A stretch of 64,000 nucleotides of DNA, taken from NCBI RefSeq assembly GCF_005795905.1, contig NZ_VAWE01000001.1:3704001-3768000 (forward strand), read 5' to 3'. The translations under genes were made by a program, and so were the position numbers. Shown here one piece after another: positions 54,510-63,815 of the stretch. The notes under the pieces are model-generated. The model was not told the origin of the DNA. It saw only the letters and a list, made by a program, of their open reading frames with translations, and made no database searches. Within the stretch, counting starts at the first letter, position 1. Every line of letters begins with the position of its first letter. This stretch comes from Streptomyces marianii (GTDB lineage Bacteria > Actinomycetota > Actinomycetes > Streptomycetales > Streptomycetaceae).

Positions 54510-56906
54510 CTACTGCGAAACGACCGCCGGGTCCGGTGACTTCGACGACCGCTCGGCGGCGTTGTCTTCGTCACCCACCGCGACCGACCGCCTCTTCGAG
54601 ATGTACACCGCGCCGACGATGACCAGGATCGCCAGGGTCGCGATCACCGCCCGCACGCCGGCGTTGGCGTCGTCGCCGTAACTGAACTGCACGACCGCGG
54701 GCGCGATGAGCAGCGCCACGAGGTTCATCACCTTCAGCAACGGGTTGATCGCCGGGCCCGCGGTGTCCTTGAACGGATCGCCGACCGTGTCACCGATCAC
54801 CGTCGCCGCGTGCGCCTCACTGCCCTTTCCGCCGTGGTGCCCGTCCTCGACGAGCTTCTTGGCGTTGTCCCACGCGCCACCGGAGTTGGCGAGGAAGACG
54901 GCCATGAGGGTGCCCGTGCCGATCGCGCCGGCGAGGTACGAACCGAGGGCTCCGACGCCGAGCGTGAAGCCGACCGCGATGGGCGCCATGACGGCGAGCA
55001 GACCCGGTGTGGCCAGCTCGCGCAGGGCGTCCTTGGTGCAGATGTCGACGACGCGTCCGTACTCCGGCTTCTCGCTGTAGTCCATGATCCCGGGGTGCTC
55101 GCGGAACTGCCGCCGCACCTCGAAGACCACGGAACCGGCGGACCGGGACACGGCGTTGATCGCCAGCCCGGAGAACAGGAAGACGACAGCGGAGCCGAGG
55201 ACCAGACCCACCAGGTTGTTGGGCTGGGAGATGTCCAGACTCAGGCCCATCTCCCCGGCCTTGGCGCTCACCTCCGCGACCGCGGTGGCGATCGCGTCCC
55301 GGTACGAGCCGAAGAGCGCGGCCGCCGCGAGCACGGCCGTCGCGATGGCAATGCCCTTGGTGATCGCCTTGGTGGTGTTGCCGACGGCGTCCAGGTCGGT
55401 GAGGACCTGCGCCCCGGCACCCTCGACGTCACCGGACATCTCCGCGATGCCCTGGGCGTTGTCCGAGACCGGCCCGAAGGTGTCCATCGCGACGATGACA
55501 CCGACGGTGGTGAGGAGTCCGGTACCGGCGAGGGCCACGGCGAACAGCGCGAGCATGATCGACGTACCGCCGAGCAGGAATGCCCCGTACACGCCGAGGC
55601 CGATCAACAGCGCGGTGTAGACGGCGGATTCCAGACCGATGGAGATGCCGGCGAGGACGACGGTGGCCGGACCGGTGAGCGACGACTTGCCGATGTCGCG
55701 TACCGGGCGGCGGGTGGTCTCGGTGAAGTACCCGGTCAGCTGCTGGATCAGGGCGGCCAGCACGATGCCGATGGCGACGGCGACCAGCGCGAGGATGCGC
55801 GGGTCTCCCTCGTGGCCCCTGATCGCGGGCTCGGTGACTCCGCTCAGCTCGGCGTACGACGACGGCAGGTAGGCGAACACCGCCGCGGCCACCAGGGCCA
55901 GCGAGATCACCGCGGAGATGAAGAAGCCGCGGTTGATGGCGGACATCCCGCTGCGGTCGGCGCGCCGCGGGGCGACCGCGAAGATACCGATCATCGCGGT
56001 GACCACGCCGATCGCCGGAACGATCAGCGGGAAGGCCAACCCCAGATCGCCGAAGGCGGCCTTGCCCAGGATGAGGGCGGCGACGAGCGTGACGGCGTAC
56101 GACTCGAAGAGGTCGGCGGCCATGCCGGCGCAGTCGCCCACGTTGTCACCGACGTTGTCCGCGATGGTCGCGGCGTTGCGCGGGTCGTCCTCGGGGATAC
56201 CCTGCTCGACCTTGCCGACGAGGTCCGCTCCGACGTCCGCGGCCTTGGTGAAGATGCCGCCACCGACACGCATGAACATGGCGATCAGAGCGGCGCCGAG
56301 GCCGAAGCCCTCCAGGACCTTGGGGGCGTCCGCGGCGTAGACGAGGACGACGCAGGAGGCACCGAGCAGGCCGAGGCCCACCGTGAACATGCCCACCACA
56401 CCGCCGGTGCGGAAGGCGATCTTCATTGCCTTGTGCGCGACGGCCGTCAGATCCTTCGCCGGCTCGCCTTCAGCCGGGGTCGCCTCACGCGCCGCCGCGG
56501 CCACGCGCACATTCGCGCGTACCGCGAGGCGCATGCCGATGTATCCGGTGGCGGCTGAGAACAGCGCACCCACCAGGAAGAAGACCGAACGTCCCAGTCT
56601 CTGCGACCAGTCGTCCGCCGGCAGAAGCATCAGCAGGAAGAAGACGATCACGGCAAAGATGCCGAGAGTGCGCAACTGCCGGGCCAGATAGGCGTTTGCG
56701 CCTTCCTGAACGGCTGCCGCGATCTTCTTCATGGACTCGGTGCCTTCACCGGCTGCCAGCACTTGACGCACCAGCAACTGGGCGACGACCAGCGCCGCGA
56801 TCGCGACGACCGCGATGACAATTACGATCATTCTGTTGTCATCGGTGAGTACTGCGGCTGCAAGGGTAGTGGGTTCGGTCAGGGTTGGGTTGAAGAGCCC
56901 CGCCAT
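54510..56906 (-). CDS. hppA: Membrane-bound proton-pumping pyrophosphatase
   Basis: A 798-residue membrane protein with about 16 hydrophobic segments. The substrate-binding signature DVGADLVGKVE with the following DNVGDNVGDCAGMAADLFE is intact, as are the second acidic site near GDTVGDPFKDTAGP. GNTTKAITKG has Lys at the position that, in this family, marks K+-independent pumps. It couples hydrolysis of pyrophosphate to proton export. The ATG at 56906 is preceded by AAGGAGG. Followed by a strong palindrome. Confidence 0.96.
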   Translation of the reverse strand: MAGLFNPTLTEPTTLAAAVLTDDNRMIVIVIAVVAIAALVVAQLLVRQVLAAGEGTESMKKIAAAVQEGANAYLARQLRTLGIFAVIVFFLLMLLPADDWSQRLGRSVFFLVGALFSAATGYIGMRLAVRANVRVAAAAREATPAEGEPAKDLTAVAHKAMKIAFRTGGVVGMFTVGLGLLGASCVVLVYAADAPKVLEGFGLGAALIAMFMRVGGGIFTKAADVGADLVGKVEQGIPEDDPRNAATIADNVGDNVGDCAGMAADLFESYAVTLVAALILGKAAFGDLGLAFPLIVPAIGVVTAMIGIFAVAPRRADRSGMSAINRGFFISAVISLALVAAAVFAYLPSSYAELSGVTEPAIRGHEGDPRILALVAVAIGIVLAALIQQLTGYFTETTRRPVRDIGKSSLTGPATVVLAGISIGLESAVYTALLIGLGVYGAFLLGGTSIMLALFAVALAGTGLLTTVGVIVAMDTFGPVSDNAQGIAEMSGDVEGAGAQVLTDLDAVGNTTKAITKGIAIATAVLAAAALFGSYRDAIATAVAEVSAKAGEMGLSLDISQPNNLVGLVLGSAVVFLFSGLAINAVSRSAGSVVFEVRRQFREHPGIMDYSEKPEYGRVVDICTKDALRELATPGLLAVMAPIAVGFTLGVGALGSYLAGAIGTGTLMAVFLANSGGAWDNAKKLVEDGHHGGKGSEAHAATVIGDTVGDPFKDTAGPAINPLLKVMNLVALLIAPAVVQFSYGDDANAGVRAVIATLAILVIVGAVYISKRRSVAVGDEDNAAERSSKSPDPAVVSQ

Positions 56907-57098
56907 TCGTCCTCCTTGACGTTCAGAGCTCAAGATGTGGACGGATTGTAGGGAGCGGAACCTGATCAAAACAGTGCGCGACAAATGGAATTGACCTTCG
57001 TCCGCTCCTCAGCAAATGATCGCGCCTCGGGATTGCCCCCGAAAGCGGTAATGGGGCAAAAGCATTGACACTTGATCAATGATCTAGGGAAATGAAAA

Positions 57099-57119
57099 AG
57101 GCCCTGCTCAGCAGGGCCT
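57099..57119 (-). terminator. Intrinsic terminator of the bldG/anti-sigma operon
   Basis: AGGCCCTGC at 57099-57107 and GCAGGGCCT at 57111-57119 pair around TCA; on the minus strand the stem is followed by TTTTTCATTT. It lies about 60 bp beyond the stop of the kinase-like gene, so it ends that transcript. Confidence 0.88.
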
Positions 57120-57178
57120 CTCAGTAAGGTGGGCGCGGATGCCGCCGTCAGCGCGGCGCGCCAGGGGCGGTCATCGGG

Positions 57179-57628
57179 TCATGACACGATCGTGGCCGGA
57201 TTCGTCGGCCAGGTCATCCGGATGACACCTCCGTGCTCGCCCGTCGTCACCGCCACGTCGTCGACGAGACCGCTGATCACCGCGAGCCCCATCTGGTCCC
57301 GCCCGTCGGCATCCTCGTGGTCGTCACCGGAACCGGAGCCGTGCTTCCCGGCCTCGGCTCCCGAGGGGACGCCGGACACGGGCACCTCGTCGCCGACCTC
57401 GATCGAGAAGGACTTCTCCTCCTCGGTGAGCAGGACGCGCACGGGAGCCGTGACGCCATGACTGCGGTGCAGCCCGACGGCACGACTGCACGCCTCGCCG
57501 ACGGCGAGCCTGACCTCGTCCAGCACCGCCTCGTCCACCCCTGCCCGCCGCGCTACGGCCGCTGCCACGAGGCGGGCCGTCCTGACGTGCTCGGGCTGAG
57601 CACTGAAGCGGAGTTCAACGGTGGCCAT
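57179..57628 (-). CDS. Anti-sigma factor / serine kinase-like ATP-binding protein (partner of BldG)
   Basis: A 149-residue GHKL-fold protein of the RsbW/SpoIIAB type. DEVRLAVGEACSRAV near residue 40 is the N-box, and DQMGLAVISGLVDDV with EHGGVIRMTW near the end is the G-box region. Between them is an unusual Gly/Ser/Asp-rich insert (EAGKHGSGSGDDHEDADGRD). The start at 57628 has GAGGGG before it. It follows bldG on the same strand, as in other Streptomyces; such proteins bind a sigma factor or phosphorylate the anti-anti-sigma factor. Confidence 0.88.
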   Translation of the reverse strand: MATVELRFSAQPEHVRTARLVAAAVARRAGVDEAVLDEVRLAVGEACSRAVGLHRSHGVTAPVRVLLTEEEKSFSIEVGDEVPVSGVPSGAEAGKHGSGSGDDHEDADGRDQMGLAVISGLVDDVAVTTGEHGGVIRMTWPTNPATIVS

Positions 57629-57763
57629 GCGGTCCCCCTCGACGTACGAGCGTGCGAGCGTGCTTCTCGAGGGCACCGGGCCGACGCCCGGCACCCTGGC
57701 CTTCCTCCGGACTCCCCGGAGCCTCCGAACACGTCGGAGCCCCCGGGGAACCCCCGCGGCGAC

Positions 57764-58117
57764 TCAGTCGGTCGCCGCGACGGCCTCGTCGACCGTGGTG
57801 TGGATGGGGAACACCTTGGTCAGACCAGTGATCCGGAAGATCTTGAGAATGCGCTCCTGGTTGCAGACCAGGCGCAGCGAGCCTTCATGCGCACGTACGC
57901 GCTTCAGACCGCCCACGAGCACGCCGAGGCCGGTCGAGTCGAGGAAGTCCACGCCCTCCATGTCGACAACCAGGTGGTAGCTGCCGTCGTTCACCAACTC
58001 GACCAACTGCTCGCGCAGCTTGGGCGCGGTATACACATCAATCTCGCCACCGACCTCGACGACCGTGCGGTCGCCGCCAGGGCCGGACACATTGCGAGTC
58101 GACAGGGACAGGTCCAC
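57764..58117 (-). CDS. bldG: Anti-sigma factor antagonist BldG
   Basis: A 117-residue STAS-domain protein. It starts [20 protein letters not shown] and carries the phosphorylated Ser in [20 protein letters not shown]. BldG is required for aerial growth and antibiotic production in Streptomyces, and its phosphorylation controls binding to anti-sigma partners. The start is GTG at 58117 with GGAGG just upstream. The neighbouring kinase-like gene and divergent helicase gene match the known locus. Confidence 0.95.
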   Translation of the reverse strand: MDLSLSTRNVSGPGGDRTVVEVGGEIDVYTAPKLREQLVELVNDGSYHLVVDMEGVDFLDSTGLGVLVGGLKRVRAHEGSLRLVCNQERILKIFRITGLTKVFPIHTTVDEAVAATD

Positions 58118-58195
58118 GGATCCTCCAGCACCTTGCTATCGAGCGGTCGCCCCTCGGTCTCCCCGGCGGAGCCAGGGGACGGATCGCCAGCCGCG

Positions 58196-60811
58196 ATGGC
58201 ATTCAATCACTTACCAGCAGCCATGCACGACGCCTTGGGACCATTGTCCGTCACGCCGGTGACACACTCGGTCCCGATGGCCATGAATCACCGACCCAGA
58301 CGCCCCGCCGAGAGCGGGGAAACCAGCCCCTCCCCCGGTACGGTCCTCGACCGGCTCACCGCAGGGGCGGGCCGGGCTGCGCGCATCACTCATACGGAGC
58401 ACTTGCCCCCCAGGCCCGGCCGCCATGCAGTCTGGCCGCACCGTATCCGCGCGGAAGTGATCAACGCCATCCAGCAGGCCGGAATCGAACACCCCTGGGC
58501 CCACCAGGCGGCCGCCGCCGAGCACGCCCTGGACGGCGAGTCGGTCGTGATCGCCACCGGAACCGCGTCCGGCAAGTCGCTCGCCTACCTCGCGCCGGTC
58601 CTCAGCACCCTGCTGGACGGCTCGGAGGCGCCCAACGGACGGGGCACCACCGCCCTCTACCTGGCTCCGACGAAGGCCCTCGCCGCCGACCAGCGCCGCG
58701 CCGTGAAGGAGCTCGCGTCGCCACTCGGCAACCGGGTGCGACCGGCCGTGTACGACGGTGACACCCCCGTCGAGGAGCGGGAGTGGGTCCGCCAGTACGC
58801 GAACTACGTCCTGACCAACCCGGACATGCTGCACCGGGGCATACTCCCGTCACATCCCCGCTGGTCCTCCTTCCTGCGTTCCCTGCGCTACGTCGTGATC
58901 GACGAGTGCCACACCTACCGCGGGGTCTTCGGGTCCCACGTCGCCCAGGTGCTCCGCCGGCTGCGCCGGGTGTGCGCCCGCTACGACGCGCATCCGGTGT
59001 TCCTCCTGGCCTCGGCTACGGCCGCCGACCCCGCCGTCGCCGCCGGCCGTCTGACCGGCCTTCCCGTCACCGAGGTCTCGGACGACGCCTCGCCCCGCGG
59101 TGAGCTCGTCTTCGCGCTCTGGGAGCCGCCGCTCACCGAGCTGCACGGCGAGAAGGGGGCCCCCGTCCGCCGTACGGCCACTGCGGAGACAGCGGACCTC
59201 CTGACCGACCTGACCGTCCAGGGCGTCCGCACGGTCGCCTTCGTGCGCTCGCGGCGTGGCGCCGAGCTGATCTCGGTCATCAGCCAGCAGCGCCTCGCCG
59301 AGGTGGACCGGGCCCTCGCACGGCGTGTCGCCGCGTACCGGGGCGGTTACCTGCCCGAGGAACGTCGCGCCCTGGAGCGTGCCCTGCACTCGGGCGAACT
59401 GCTCGGGCTGGCCGCCACCACCGCCCTGGAACTGGGCGTCGACGTGTCCGGCCTGGACGCGGTCCTGATCTCCGGCTACCCCGGTACCCGCGCCTCGCTC
59501 TGGCAGCAGGCGGGCCGCGCCGGCCGCTCGGGACAGGGTGCCCTCGCGGTGCTGGTCGCCCGCGACGACCCGCTGGACACCTTCCTCGTCCACCATCCCG
59601 AGGCGCTGTTCCGGCAGCCCGTGGAGTCGACCGTCCTCGACCCGGACAACCCCTACGTCCTGGCACCGCACCTCTGCGCGGCCGCTGCGGAGCTGCCCCT
59701 GACGGAGCGGGACCTGGAGCTGTTCGGCCCGGCCGTCCCCGGGCTGCTGCCGCAGCTGGAGAGCGCGGGGCTGCTGCGCAGACGCACCGCCGGCTGGTAC
59801 TGGACCCGCCGGGAGCGGGCAGCCGACCTCACCGACATCCGTGGCGAAGGCGGACGGCCCGTGCAGATCGTCGAGGCCGCCACCGGCCGCCTGCTCGGCA
59901 CGGTCGACGAACCGGCGGCCCACACCGCCGTCCACGACGGCGCCGTGCATCTCCACCAGGGTCGTACGTACCTGGTGAAGCGACTGGACCTGGACGACTC
60001 CGTCGCCCTCGTCGAGGAGGCGAACCCGCCCTACTCCACCACCGCCCGGGACACCACCTCCATCTCCGTCCTCGAGACCGACACCGAGATCCCATGGGGC
60101 GCCGGCCGTCTCTGCTACGGCTCCGTCGAGGTCACCAACCAGGTCGTCTCCTTCCTGCGCCGGAGGCTGATCACCGGTGAGGTGCTCGGCGAGACCAAGC
60201 TCGACCTGCCGCCGCGCACCCTGCGCACCCGTGCCGTGTGGTGGACCGTGACCGAGGACCAGCTGGACTCCGCCCGGGTGAACCCGGAGCAGCTGGGCGG
60301 GGCGCTCCACGCCGCCGAGCACGCTTCGATCGGGCTCCTCCCGCTCTTCGCCACCTGCGACCGCTGGGACATCGGCGGGGTCTCCGTACCGCTGCACCCG
60401 GACACCCTGCTGCCGACGGTCTTCGTCTACGACGGACACCCCGGTGGTGCGGGTTTCGCCGAGCGGGCCTTCCACACCGCCCGTGAGTGGCTCGGCGCGA
60501 CCCTGGCGGCCATCGCCTCCTGCGAGTGCGAGGCGGGCTGTCCGTCCTGCATCCAGTCCCCCAAGTGCGGCAACGGCAACGACCCGCTCCACAAGCGCGC
60601 CGCCGTCCGCCTGCTCACCGTCCTCCTGAGGGATGCCCCGGGCGCTCCCGGTGCCGGCTCCCCGGACTCCCGACGGGCCCCGGGCCGGGAAGCGGAGTCG
60701 ACCGGGGGGCCACCGGGCCGTCAGGGTGGGCCGGCCAGCGCGCAGGACCCGGCCCCGGGCGCCCCGGCGAAGCCGGAACGCCGGGACCTACCGGAAGCCC
60801 CCGAGGCCTGA
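58196..60811 (+). CDS. DECH-box helicase with C-terminal DUF1998 Cys cluster
   Basis: An 871-residue superfamily II helicase. Motif I is ATGTASGKSLAYLAP, motif II DECH, motif III LLASATAA, and motif VI QQAGRAGRSG. The C-terminal part has four Cys in CECEAGCPSCIQSPKCGNG. This fits the MrfA/Hrq1-like family linked to DNA repair. It begins MAFNHLPAAMHDALGPLSVT. Residue 6 (Leu) is coded by TTA at 58211-58213, the codon read by the developmentally regulated bldA tRNA in Streptomyces. It is divergent from bldG with only 78 bp between start codons. Confidence 0.93.
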   Translation: MAFNHLPAAMHDALGPLSVTPVTHSVPMAMNHRPRRPAESGETSPSPGTVLDRLTAGAGRAARITHTEHLPPRPGRHAVWPHRIRAEVINAIQQAGIEHPWAHQAAAAEHALDGESVVIATGTASGKSLAYLAPVLSTLLDGSEAPNGRGTTALYLAPTKALAADQRRAVKELASPLGNRVRPAVYDGDTPVEEREWVRQYANYVLTNPDMLHRGILPSHPRWSSFLRSLRYVVIDECHTYRGVFGSHVAQVLRRLRRVCARYDAHPVFLLASATAADPAVAAGRLTGLPVTEVSDDASPRGELVFALWEPPLTELHGEKGAPVRRTATAETADLLTDLTVQGVRTVAFVRSRRGAELISVISQQRLAEVDRALARRVAAYRGGYLPEERRALERALHSGELLGLAATTALELGVDVSGLDAVLISGYPGTRASLWQQAGRAGRSGQGALAVLVARDDPLDTFLVHHPEALFRQPVESTVLDPDNPYVLAPHLCAAAAELPLTERDLELFGPAVPGLLPQLESAGLLRRRTAGWYWTRRERAADLTDIRGEGGRPVQIVEAATGRLLGTVDEPAAHTAVHDGAVHLHQGRTYLVKRLDLDDSVALVEEANPPYSTTARDTTSISVLETDTEIPWGAGRLCYGSVEVTNQVVSFLRRRLITGEVLGETKLDLPPRTLRTRAVWWTVTEDQLDSARVNPEQLGGALHAAEHASIGLLPLFATCDRWDIGGVSVPLHPDTLLPTVFVYDGHPGGAGFAERAFHTAREWLGATLAAIASCECEAGCPSCIQSPKCGNGNDPLHKRAAVRLLTVLLRDAPGAPGAGSPDSRRAPGREAESTGGPPGRQGGPASAQDPAPGAPAKPERRDLPEAPEA

Positions 60812-60975
60812 CGGATCTCGCCGGCCCCGGCGGAGCGCGCCGGCCGCCCGGAGCGAGCCCACCGAACGGGCGGGTCCGGCCGGGCCGCCCCGACGCCTCC
60901 GCACGGGCGGAACGGGTCAGGCGGGCTTGGCGAGTCCGAAGAGCCGGACGGGTCGTCCCGCAGACTGCGAGGGCC

Positions 60976-61353
60976 CTACGAGCGGGCCGGGGCCGACGGA
61001 GCGGACGCCGGCGGGCGAAACGGGGCCGGCGGGCCCGCCCGGGATCTGACCTCGGGCCGGTACGGGCCGAGGGCGGCTCCGGCCGTCACGTCGGCGATCT
61101 CACCGGCAACCGCGCACCGCACGACCACCGCCCCCTGTGCCCGGGCCACGCGTGCCGCCCAGGCGCACGCCGGTCCGGCGCCTGCCAGCGCCCGGTCGGC
61201 CGCGGCGAGCGCCGCAAGGTCGGCGGCGGCGCCCGCACGGTGACGGGCGACGACCGCCTGCCCCAGGGCGAGCACCACGGCGAAGACCGCGCACATCGCG
61301 CACGCCGCCATGGCCACCCAGACGGTCGCCGAGCCCCTGTCGCGACTCCTCAT
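60976..61353 (-). CDS. TadE-like protein of the helicase/secretion neighbourhood (Rv3654c type)
   Basis: A 125-residue protein starting MRSRDRGSATVWVAMAACAM, with one N-terminal hydrophobic segment and an Ala-rich body, ending in a Pro/Ala tail. Proteins of this type lie beside this helicase and tad genes across actinobacteria. The ATG overlaps the stop of the next upstream gene by 4 bp (ATGA). Probably a minor pilin-like or assembly component. Confidence 0.82.
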   Translation of the reverse strand: MRSRDRGSATVWVAMAACAMCAVFAVVLALGQAVVARHRAGAAADLAALAAADRALAGAGPACAWAARVARAQGAVVVRCAVAGEIADVTAGAALGPYRPEVRSRAGPPAPFRPPASAPSAPARS

Positions 61354-61766
61354 GGTTCACCGCCCCTCACCGCGTCCTCCGCGAGAGCGACGGCTTCGGC
61401 CGTCAGGGTGAGGGCCGCTGTCCCGGGACCGGGGCTCGCCGCCTCGACCCGCACCCGCCAGAGGTCCCCGTCCCTGCCCAAGGAGATCTTCGAGCCGGCC
61501 GGTGCCGCCGAACGGGCGGCGGAGAGGGCCGCGGCCTCCGTCTCCGAACGGGCGGCCGCCCGAGCGCCCGCCCTGGCTGCGTCCACGCACTGGATCTGCG
61601 CCGACGCCGCCATCAGCGCCCAGACGAGCGCCATCGTGAACACCACCAGGGCGGGCACGGCCACCGCGGCCTCTGCCGTGACGGATCCCCGGTCGGCCTC
61701 ACGGCAGGAGGGCCGAAGCACGGACGTCGCGGTGTAGGAGGCCCCGGAGGTGTCAGAACTGCCCAT
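61350..61766 (-). CDS. TadE-family minor pilin
   Basis: A 138-residue protein with RGSVTAEAAVAVPALVVFTM near residue 26, the TadE pattern of a Glu-containing hydrophobic helix, followed by an Ala-rich domain. The start at 61766 overlaps the end of the DUF4244 gene by 14 bp. Part of the tad pilus operon. Confidence 0.83.
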   Translation of the reverse strand: MGSSDTSGASYTATSVLRPSCREADRGSVTAEAAVAVPALVVFTMALVWALMAASAQIQCVDAARAGARAAARSETEAAALSAARSAAPAGSKISLGRDGDLWRVRVEAASPGPGTAALTLTAEAVALAEDAVRGGEP

Positions 61767-62043
61767 TGAGCGCCTTCCCGATGATCGATTCGAGTGCCGT
61801 GGAGACCGTGTCGCTGGTGATCACCTGATAGAGAGCCGCTGCGAAGGCGCATGCCGCGATCGTGCCCATCGCGTACTCCGATGTCGTCATTCCGGCATCG
61901 CCCCGAGGGAGTCGGCCCGACAGCCGGTCACGCGCCCTGGTGAGGATTTCGCTGGCCCGAGACGCGGCCCTGGTGCGTGCGAAGTTCGCGGAGCCCACCC
62001 CGGTCAGTACCGCTCCCTGGGTCTTCACATCGGTCACGCTCAT
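61753..62043 (-). CDS. DUF4244 Flp-pilin-like protein
   Basis: A 96-residue protein with a basic N-terminal half and DAGMTTSEYAMGTIAACAFA, the Flp-like pattern of Gly, then Thr-x-Glu-Tyr and a hydrophobic helix. Probably the major pilin of the tad system. The ATG at 62043 is preceded by GAGGGG. The frame is open to 62109, but that part is a Thr/Pro repeat from a short DNA repeat and is less likely to be translated. Confidence 0.83.
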   Translation of the reverse strand: MSVTDVKTQGAVLTGVGSANFARTRAASRASEILTRARDRLSGRLPRGDAGMTTSEYAMGTIAACAFAAALYQVITSDTVSTALESIIGKALNGQF

Positions 62044-62065
62044 GTCGATCCCCTCGATTCCGAAT

Positions 62066-62100
62066 GGTGTTGGTGCTGTTGGTGTTGGTGTTGGTGCTGT
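62066..62100. repeat. GGTGTT/GGTGCT short tandem repeat
   Basis: Six-base units GGTGTT and GGTGCT are repeated about five to six times with small phase changes, within the 136-bp gap between the TadC gene and the DUF4244 start. Repeats of this kind can change length; no function is evident. Confidence 0.65.
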
Positions 62101-62179
62101 TCGCTGCACCAGCGCCGCTGGTGCCGCTTCCGAGTGCCGCCGATGTTCCGGTCATGCGCTGATCCGGTGCACCGCCGGG

Positions 62180-62971
62180 TCAGTTGCCTCCGTTGCCGTG
62201 CAGCAGCCCCGTGGCGAGGCCGATCACGACGGGGGCCACCCCGATCGCGAGGAAGGCGGGCAGAAAGCAGAGCCCCACCGGTGCCGTGATCAGTACCTGG
62301 GCGCGCTGCGCCCGGGAAGCCGCGATGCGGGCCTTCTCGGCCCGGAGCCCCGCAGCCAGCCGGGCGACCGGTTCCGCAGCAGGAGCTCCCGTCGCGGACG
62401 CCTGCTCCAGACAGCGGGCGAGCCTCGCCGCCCCCGGAATCTCCCCGAACCTCCCCCAGGCGCGGGACGGTTCGCTTCCCAGCCGAAGCTCGGCCGCGGT
62501 CTGTGCCAGTCGCTCCCCGACCGGCCCGCCGAGCGACTGGCCGACTGCGAGCGCCGCCTCGCGCGGCCCGGCTCCCGCCGAGACACAGGCGGCCAGCAAG
62601 TCCGCGGCGAGCGGCAGTTGATCGGACGCAGTCCTCTCCGAGGCGCCCGCCGCCCTGTCGCGTGCGCGGCCCCGCTGCCACCTCCGGAGGCCGTACGCTC
62701 CGGCGAGTCCCAGCAGACACCCGGCGACGCCCCCCGCGATGACCCAGCCTGTGACCACCGCCACGACCGGGACCATCCACGGACCCGCCCAGGCCGGTGC
62801 GCGTACAGGGCGCCGACGACGCAACGTCCCGTGCCGCACGGAGCCCGGCCCCAGGAGTGCGTGGAGCCGCCTGAGCGCCTGTCGGCGACGCAGCCGCCCT
62901 CTCACCCTCCAGGCCGCCACCGCGGCCAGCGGAACGGCGATGCCCAGGCTCCTGATGAACTCATCGCTCAC
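62180..62971 (-). CDS. TadC-like type II/IV secretion membrane protein
   Basis: A 263-residue protein with hydrophobic segments near the N-terminus (LGIAVPLAAVAAWRV), around 70-95, and at the C-terminus (LITAPVGLCFLPAFLAIGVA). A T2SSF-type cytoplasmic domain (LPLAADLLAACVSAGAGPRE) lies between them. Forms the inner-membrane platform of the tad pilus with TadB. It overlaps the TadB gene by 11 bp. Confidence 0.88.
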   Translation of the reverse strand: MSDEFIRSLGIAVPLAAVAAWRVRGRLRRRQALRRLHALLGPGSVRHGTLRRRRPVRAPAWAGPWMVPVVAVVTGWVIAGGVAGCLLGLAGAYGLRRWQRGRARDRAAGASERTASDQLPLAADLLAACVSAGAGPREAALAVGQSLGGPVGERLAQTAAELRLGSEPSRAWGRFGEIPGAARLARCLEQASATGAPAAEPVARLAAGLRAEKARIAASRAQRAQVLITAPVGLCFLPAFLAIGVAPVVIGLATGLLHGNGGN

Positions 62972-63815
62972 GGCCGCTCCCCGCCCGTACGATGCGCGTC
63001 GCCCAGTACAGCCCGACGGCCTCCAGCAGTCCGCCGACCAGCAGACAGCACAGCCCCGCGGGGCTGTGCAGCAGGACGCGCAGGGGATCGGCGCCGAGCG
63101 CCCAGCCCAGTGCCAGCCCGATCGCCGGGAGCAGCGCCAGCACCACCACAGTCGACCACGCCCCGGCCAACTGCGCCGTCAACGAGTCCCGTTGTTCCTG
63201 CTCGGCCCTGAGGGCGGCCTCGAGCCGGTCGATTCCCGTCGCCAGACCCGCCCCGCTGTCCACGGCGACGAGCCAGCAGGCGGCCAGCCCGGCGAGTCCC
63301 TCCGCACCCGGTTCACCGGACGCACGCCTCAGCTCCGCCGGCACGTCCCCGCCGAACCGGGCGGCCGCCAGCACCGCCGCCTCCGCGGCACCCAGCGCTC
63401 CGGTGGCCCGGCCCGCGGTCAGCAGTGCCTGTCCCGGCTGGCTACCGGCCCTCAACTCGCCCGCGGCAACGCCGCACAGAGCGATCACCGCGCCGGCCCT
63501 GCCGTCCCTCGTCCTTCCGTGCTCGGATGCCCTCAGCCGCCGCCCCAGCAGGGGGACAGCCACCGCACCCGCCAGGAGCGGCAGCACCGACTCGCCCAGC
63601 ACAGCCAGGAAAGCGCCCGCCGGCAGGCACAGCCATTCGCGCCGAAACCGGTCCAAGGGGCGCCGCCAGCGTTCCCAGGGCCATCGGGTGTCCGGTCGCA
63701 CGGCGCCGCCGGACGCCAGCACCAGCCGCGCCCTTCGCAGCCCTTCGTCCCGGCCGACCGTCAGGCAGGCGGCAGCTCCGGCGCACACCACCGCATACAT
63801 CGTCGCCGTCGTCAT
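62961..63815 (-). CDS. TadB-like type II/IV secretion membrane protein
   Basis: A 284-residue protein with N-terminal membrane segments, a T2SSF domain (AGELRAGSQPGQALLTAG, VDSGAGLATGIDRLEAALR) and two C-terminal segments (VVVLALLPAIGLALGWALG and CCLLVGGLLEAVGLYW). Partner of TadC. The ATG overlaps the stop of the upstream ATPase gene by 4 bp. Confidence 0.88.
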   Translation of the reverse strand: MTTATMYAVVCAGAAACLTVGRDEGLRRARLVLASGGAVRPDTRWPWERWRRPLDRFRREWLCLPAGAFLAVLGESVLPLLAGAVAVPLLGRRLRASEHGRTRDGRAGAVIALCGVAAGELRAGSQPGQALLTAGRATGALGAAEAAVLAAARFGGDVPAELRRASGEPGAEGLAGLAACWLVAVDSGAGLATGIDRLEAALRAEQEQRDSLTAQLAGAWSTVVVLALLPAIGLALGWALGADPLRVLLHSPAGLCCLLVGGLLEAVGLYWATRIVRAGSGRER

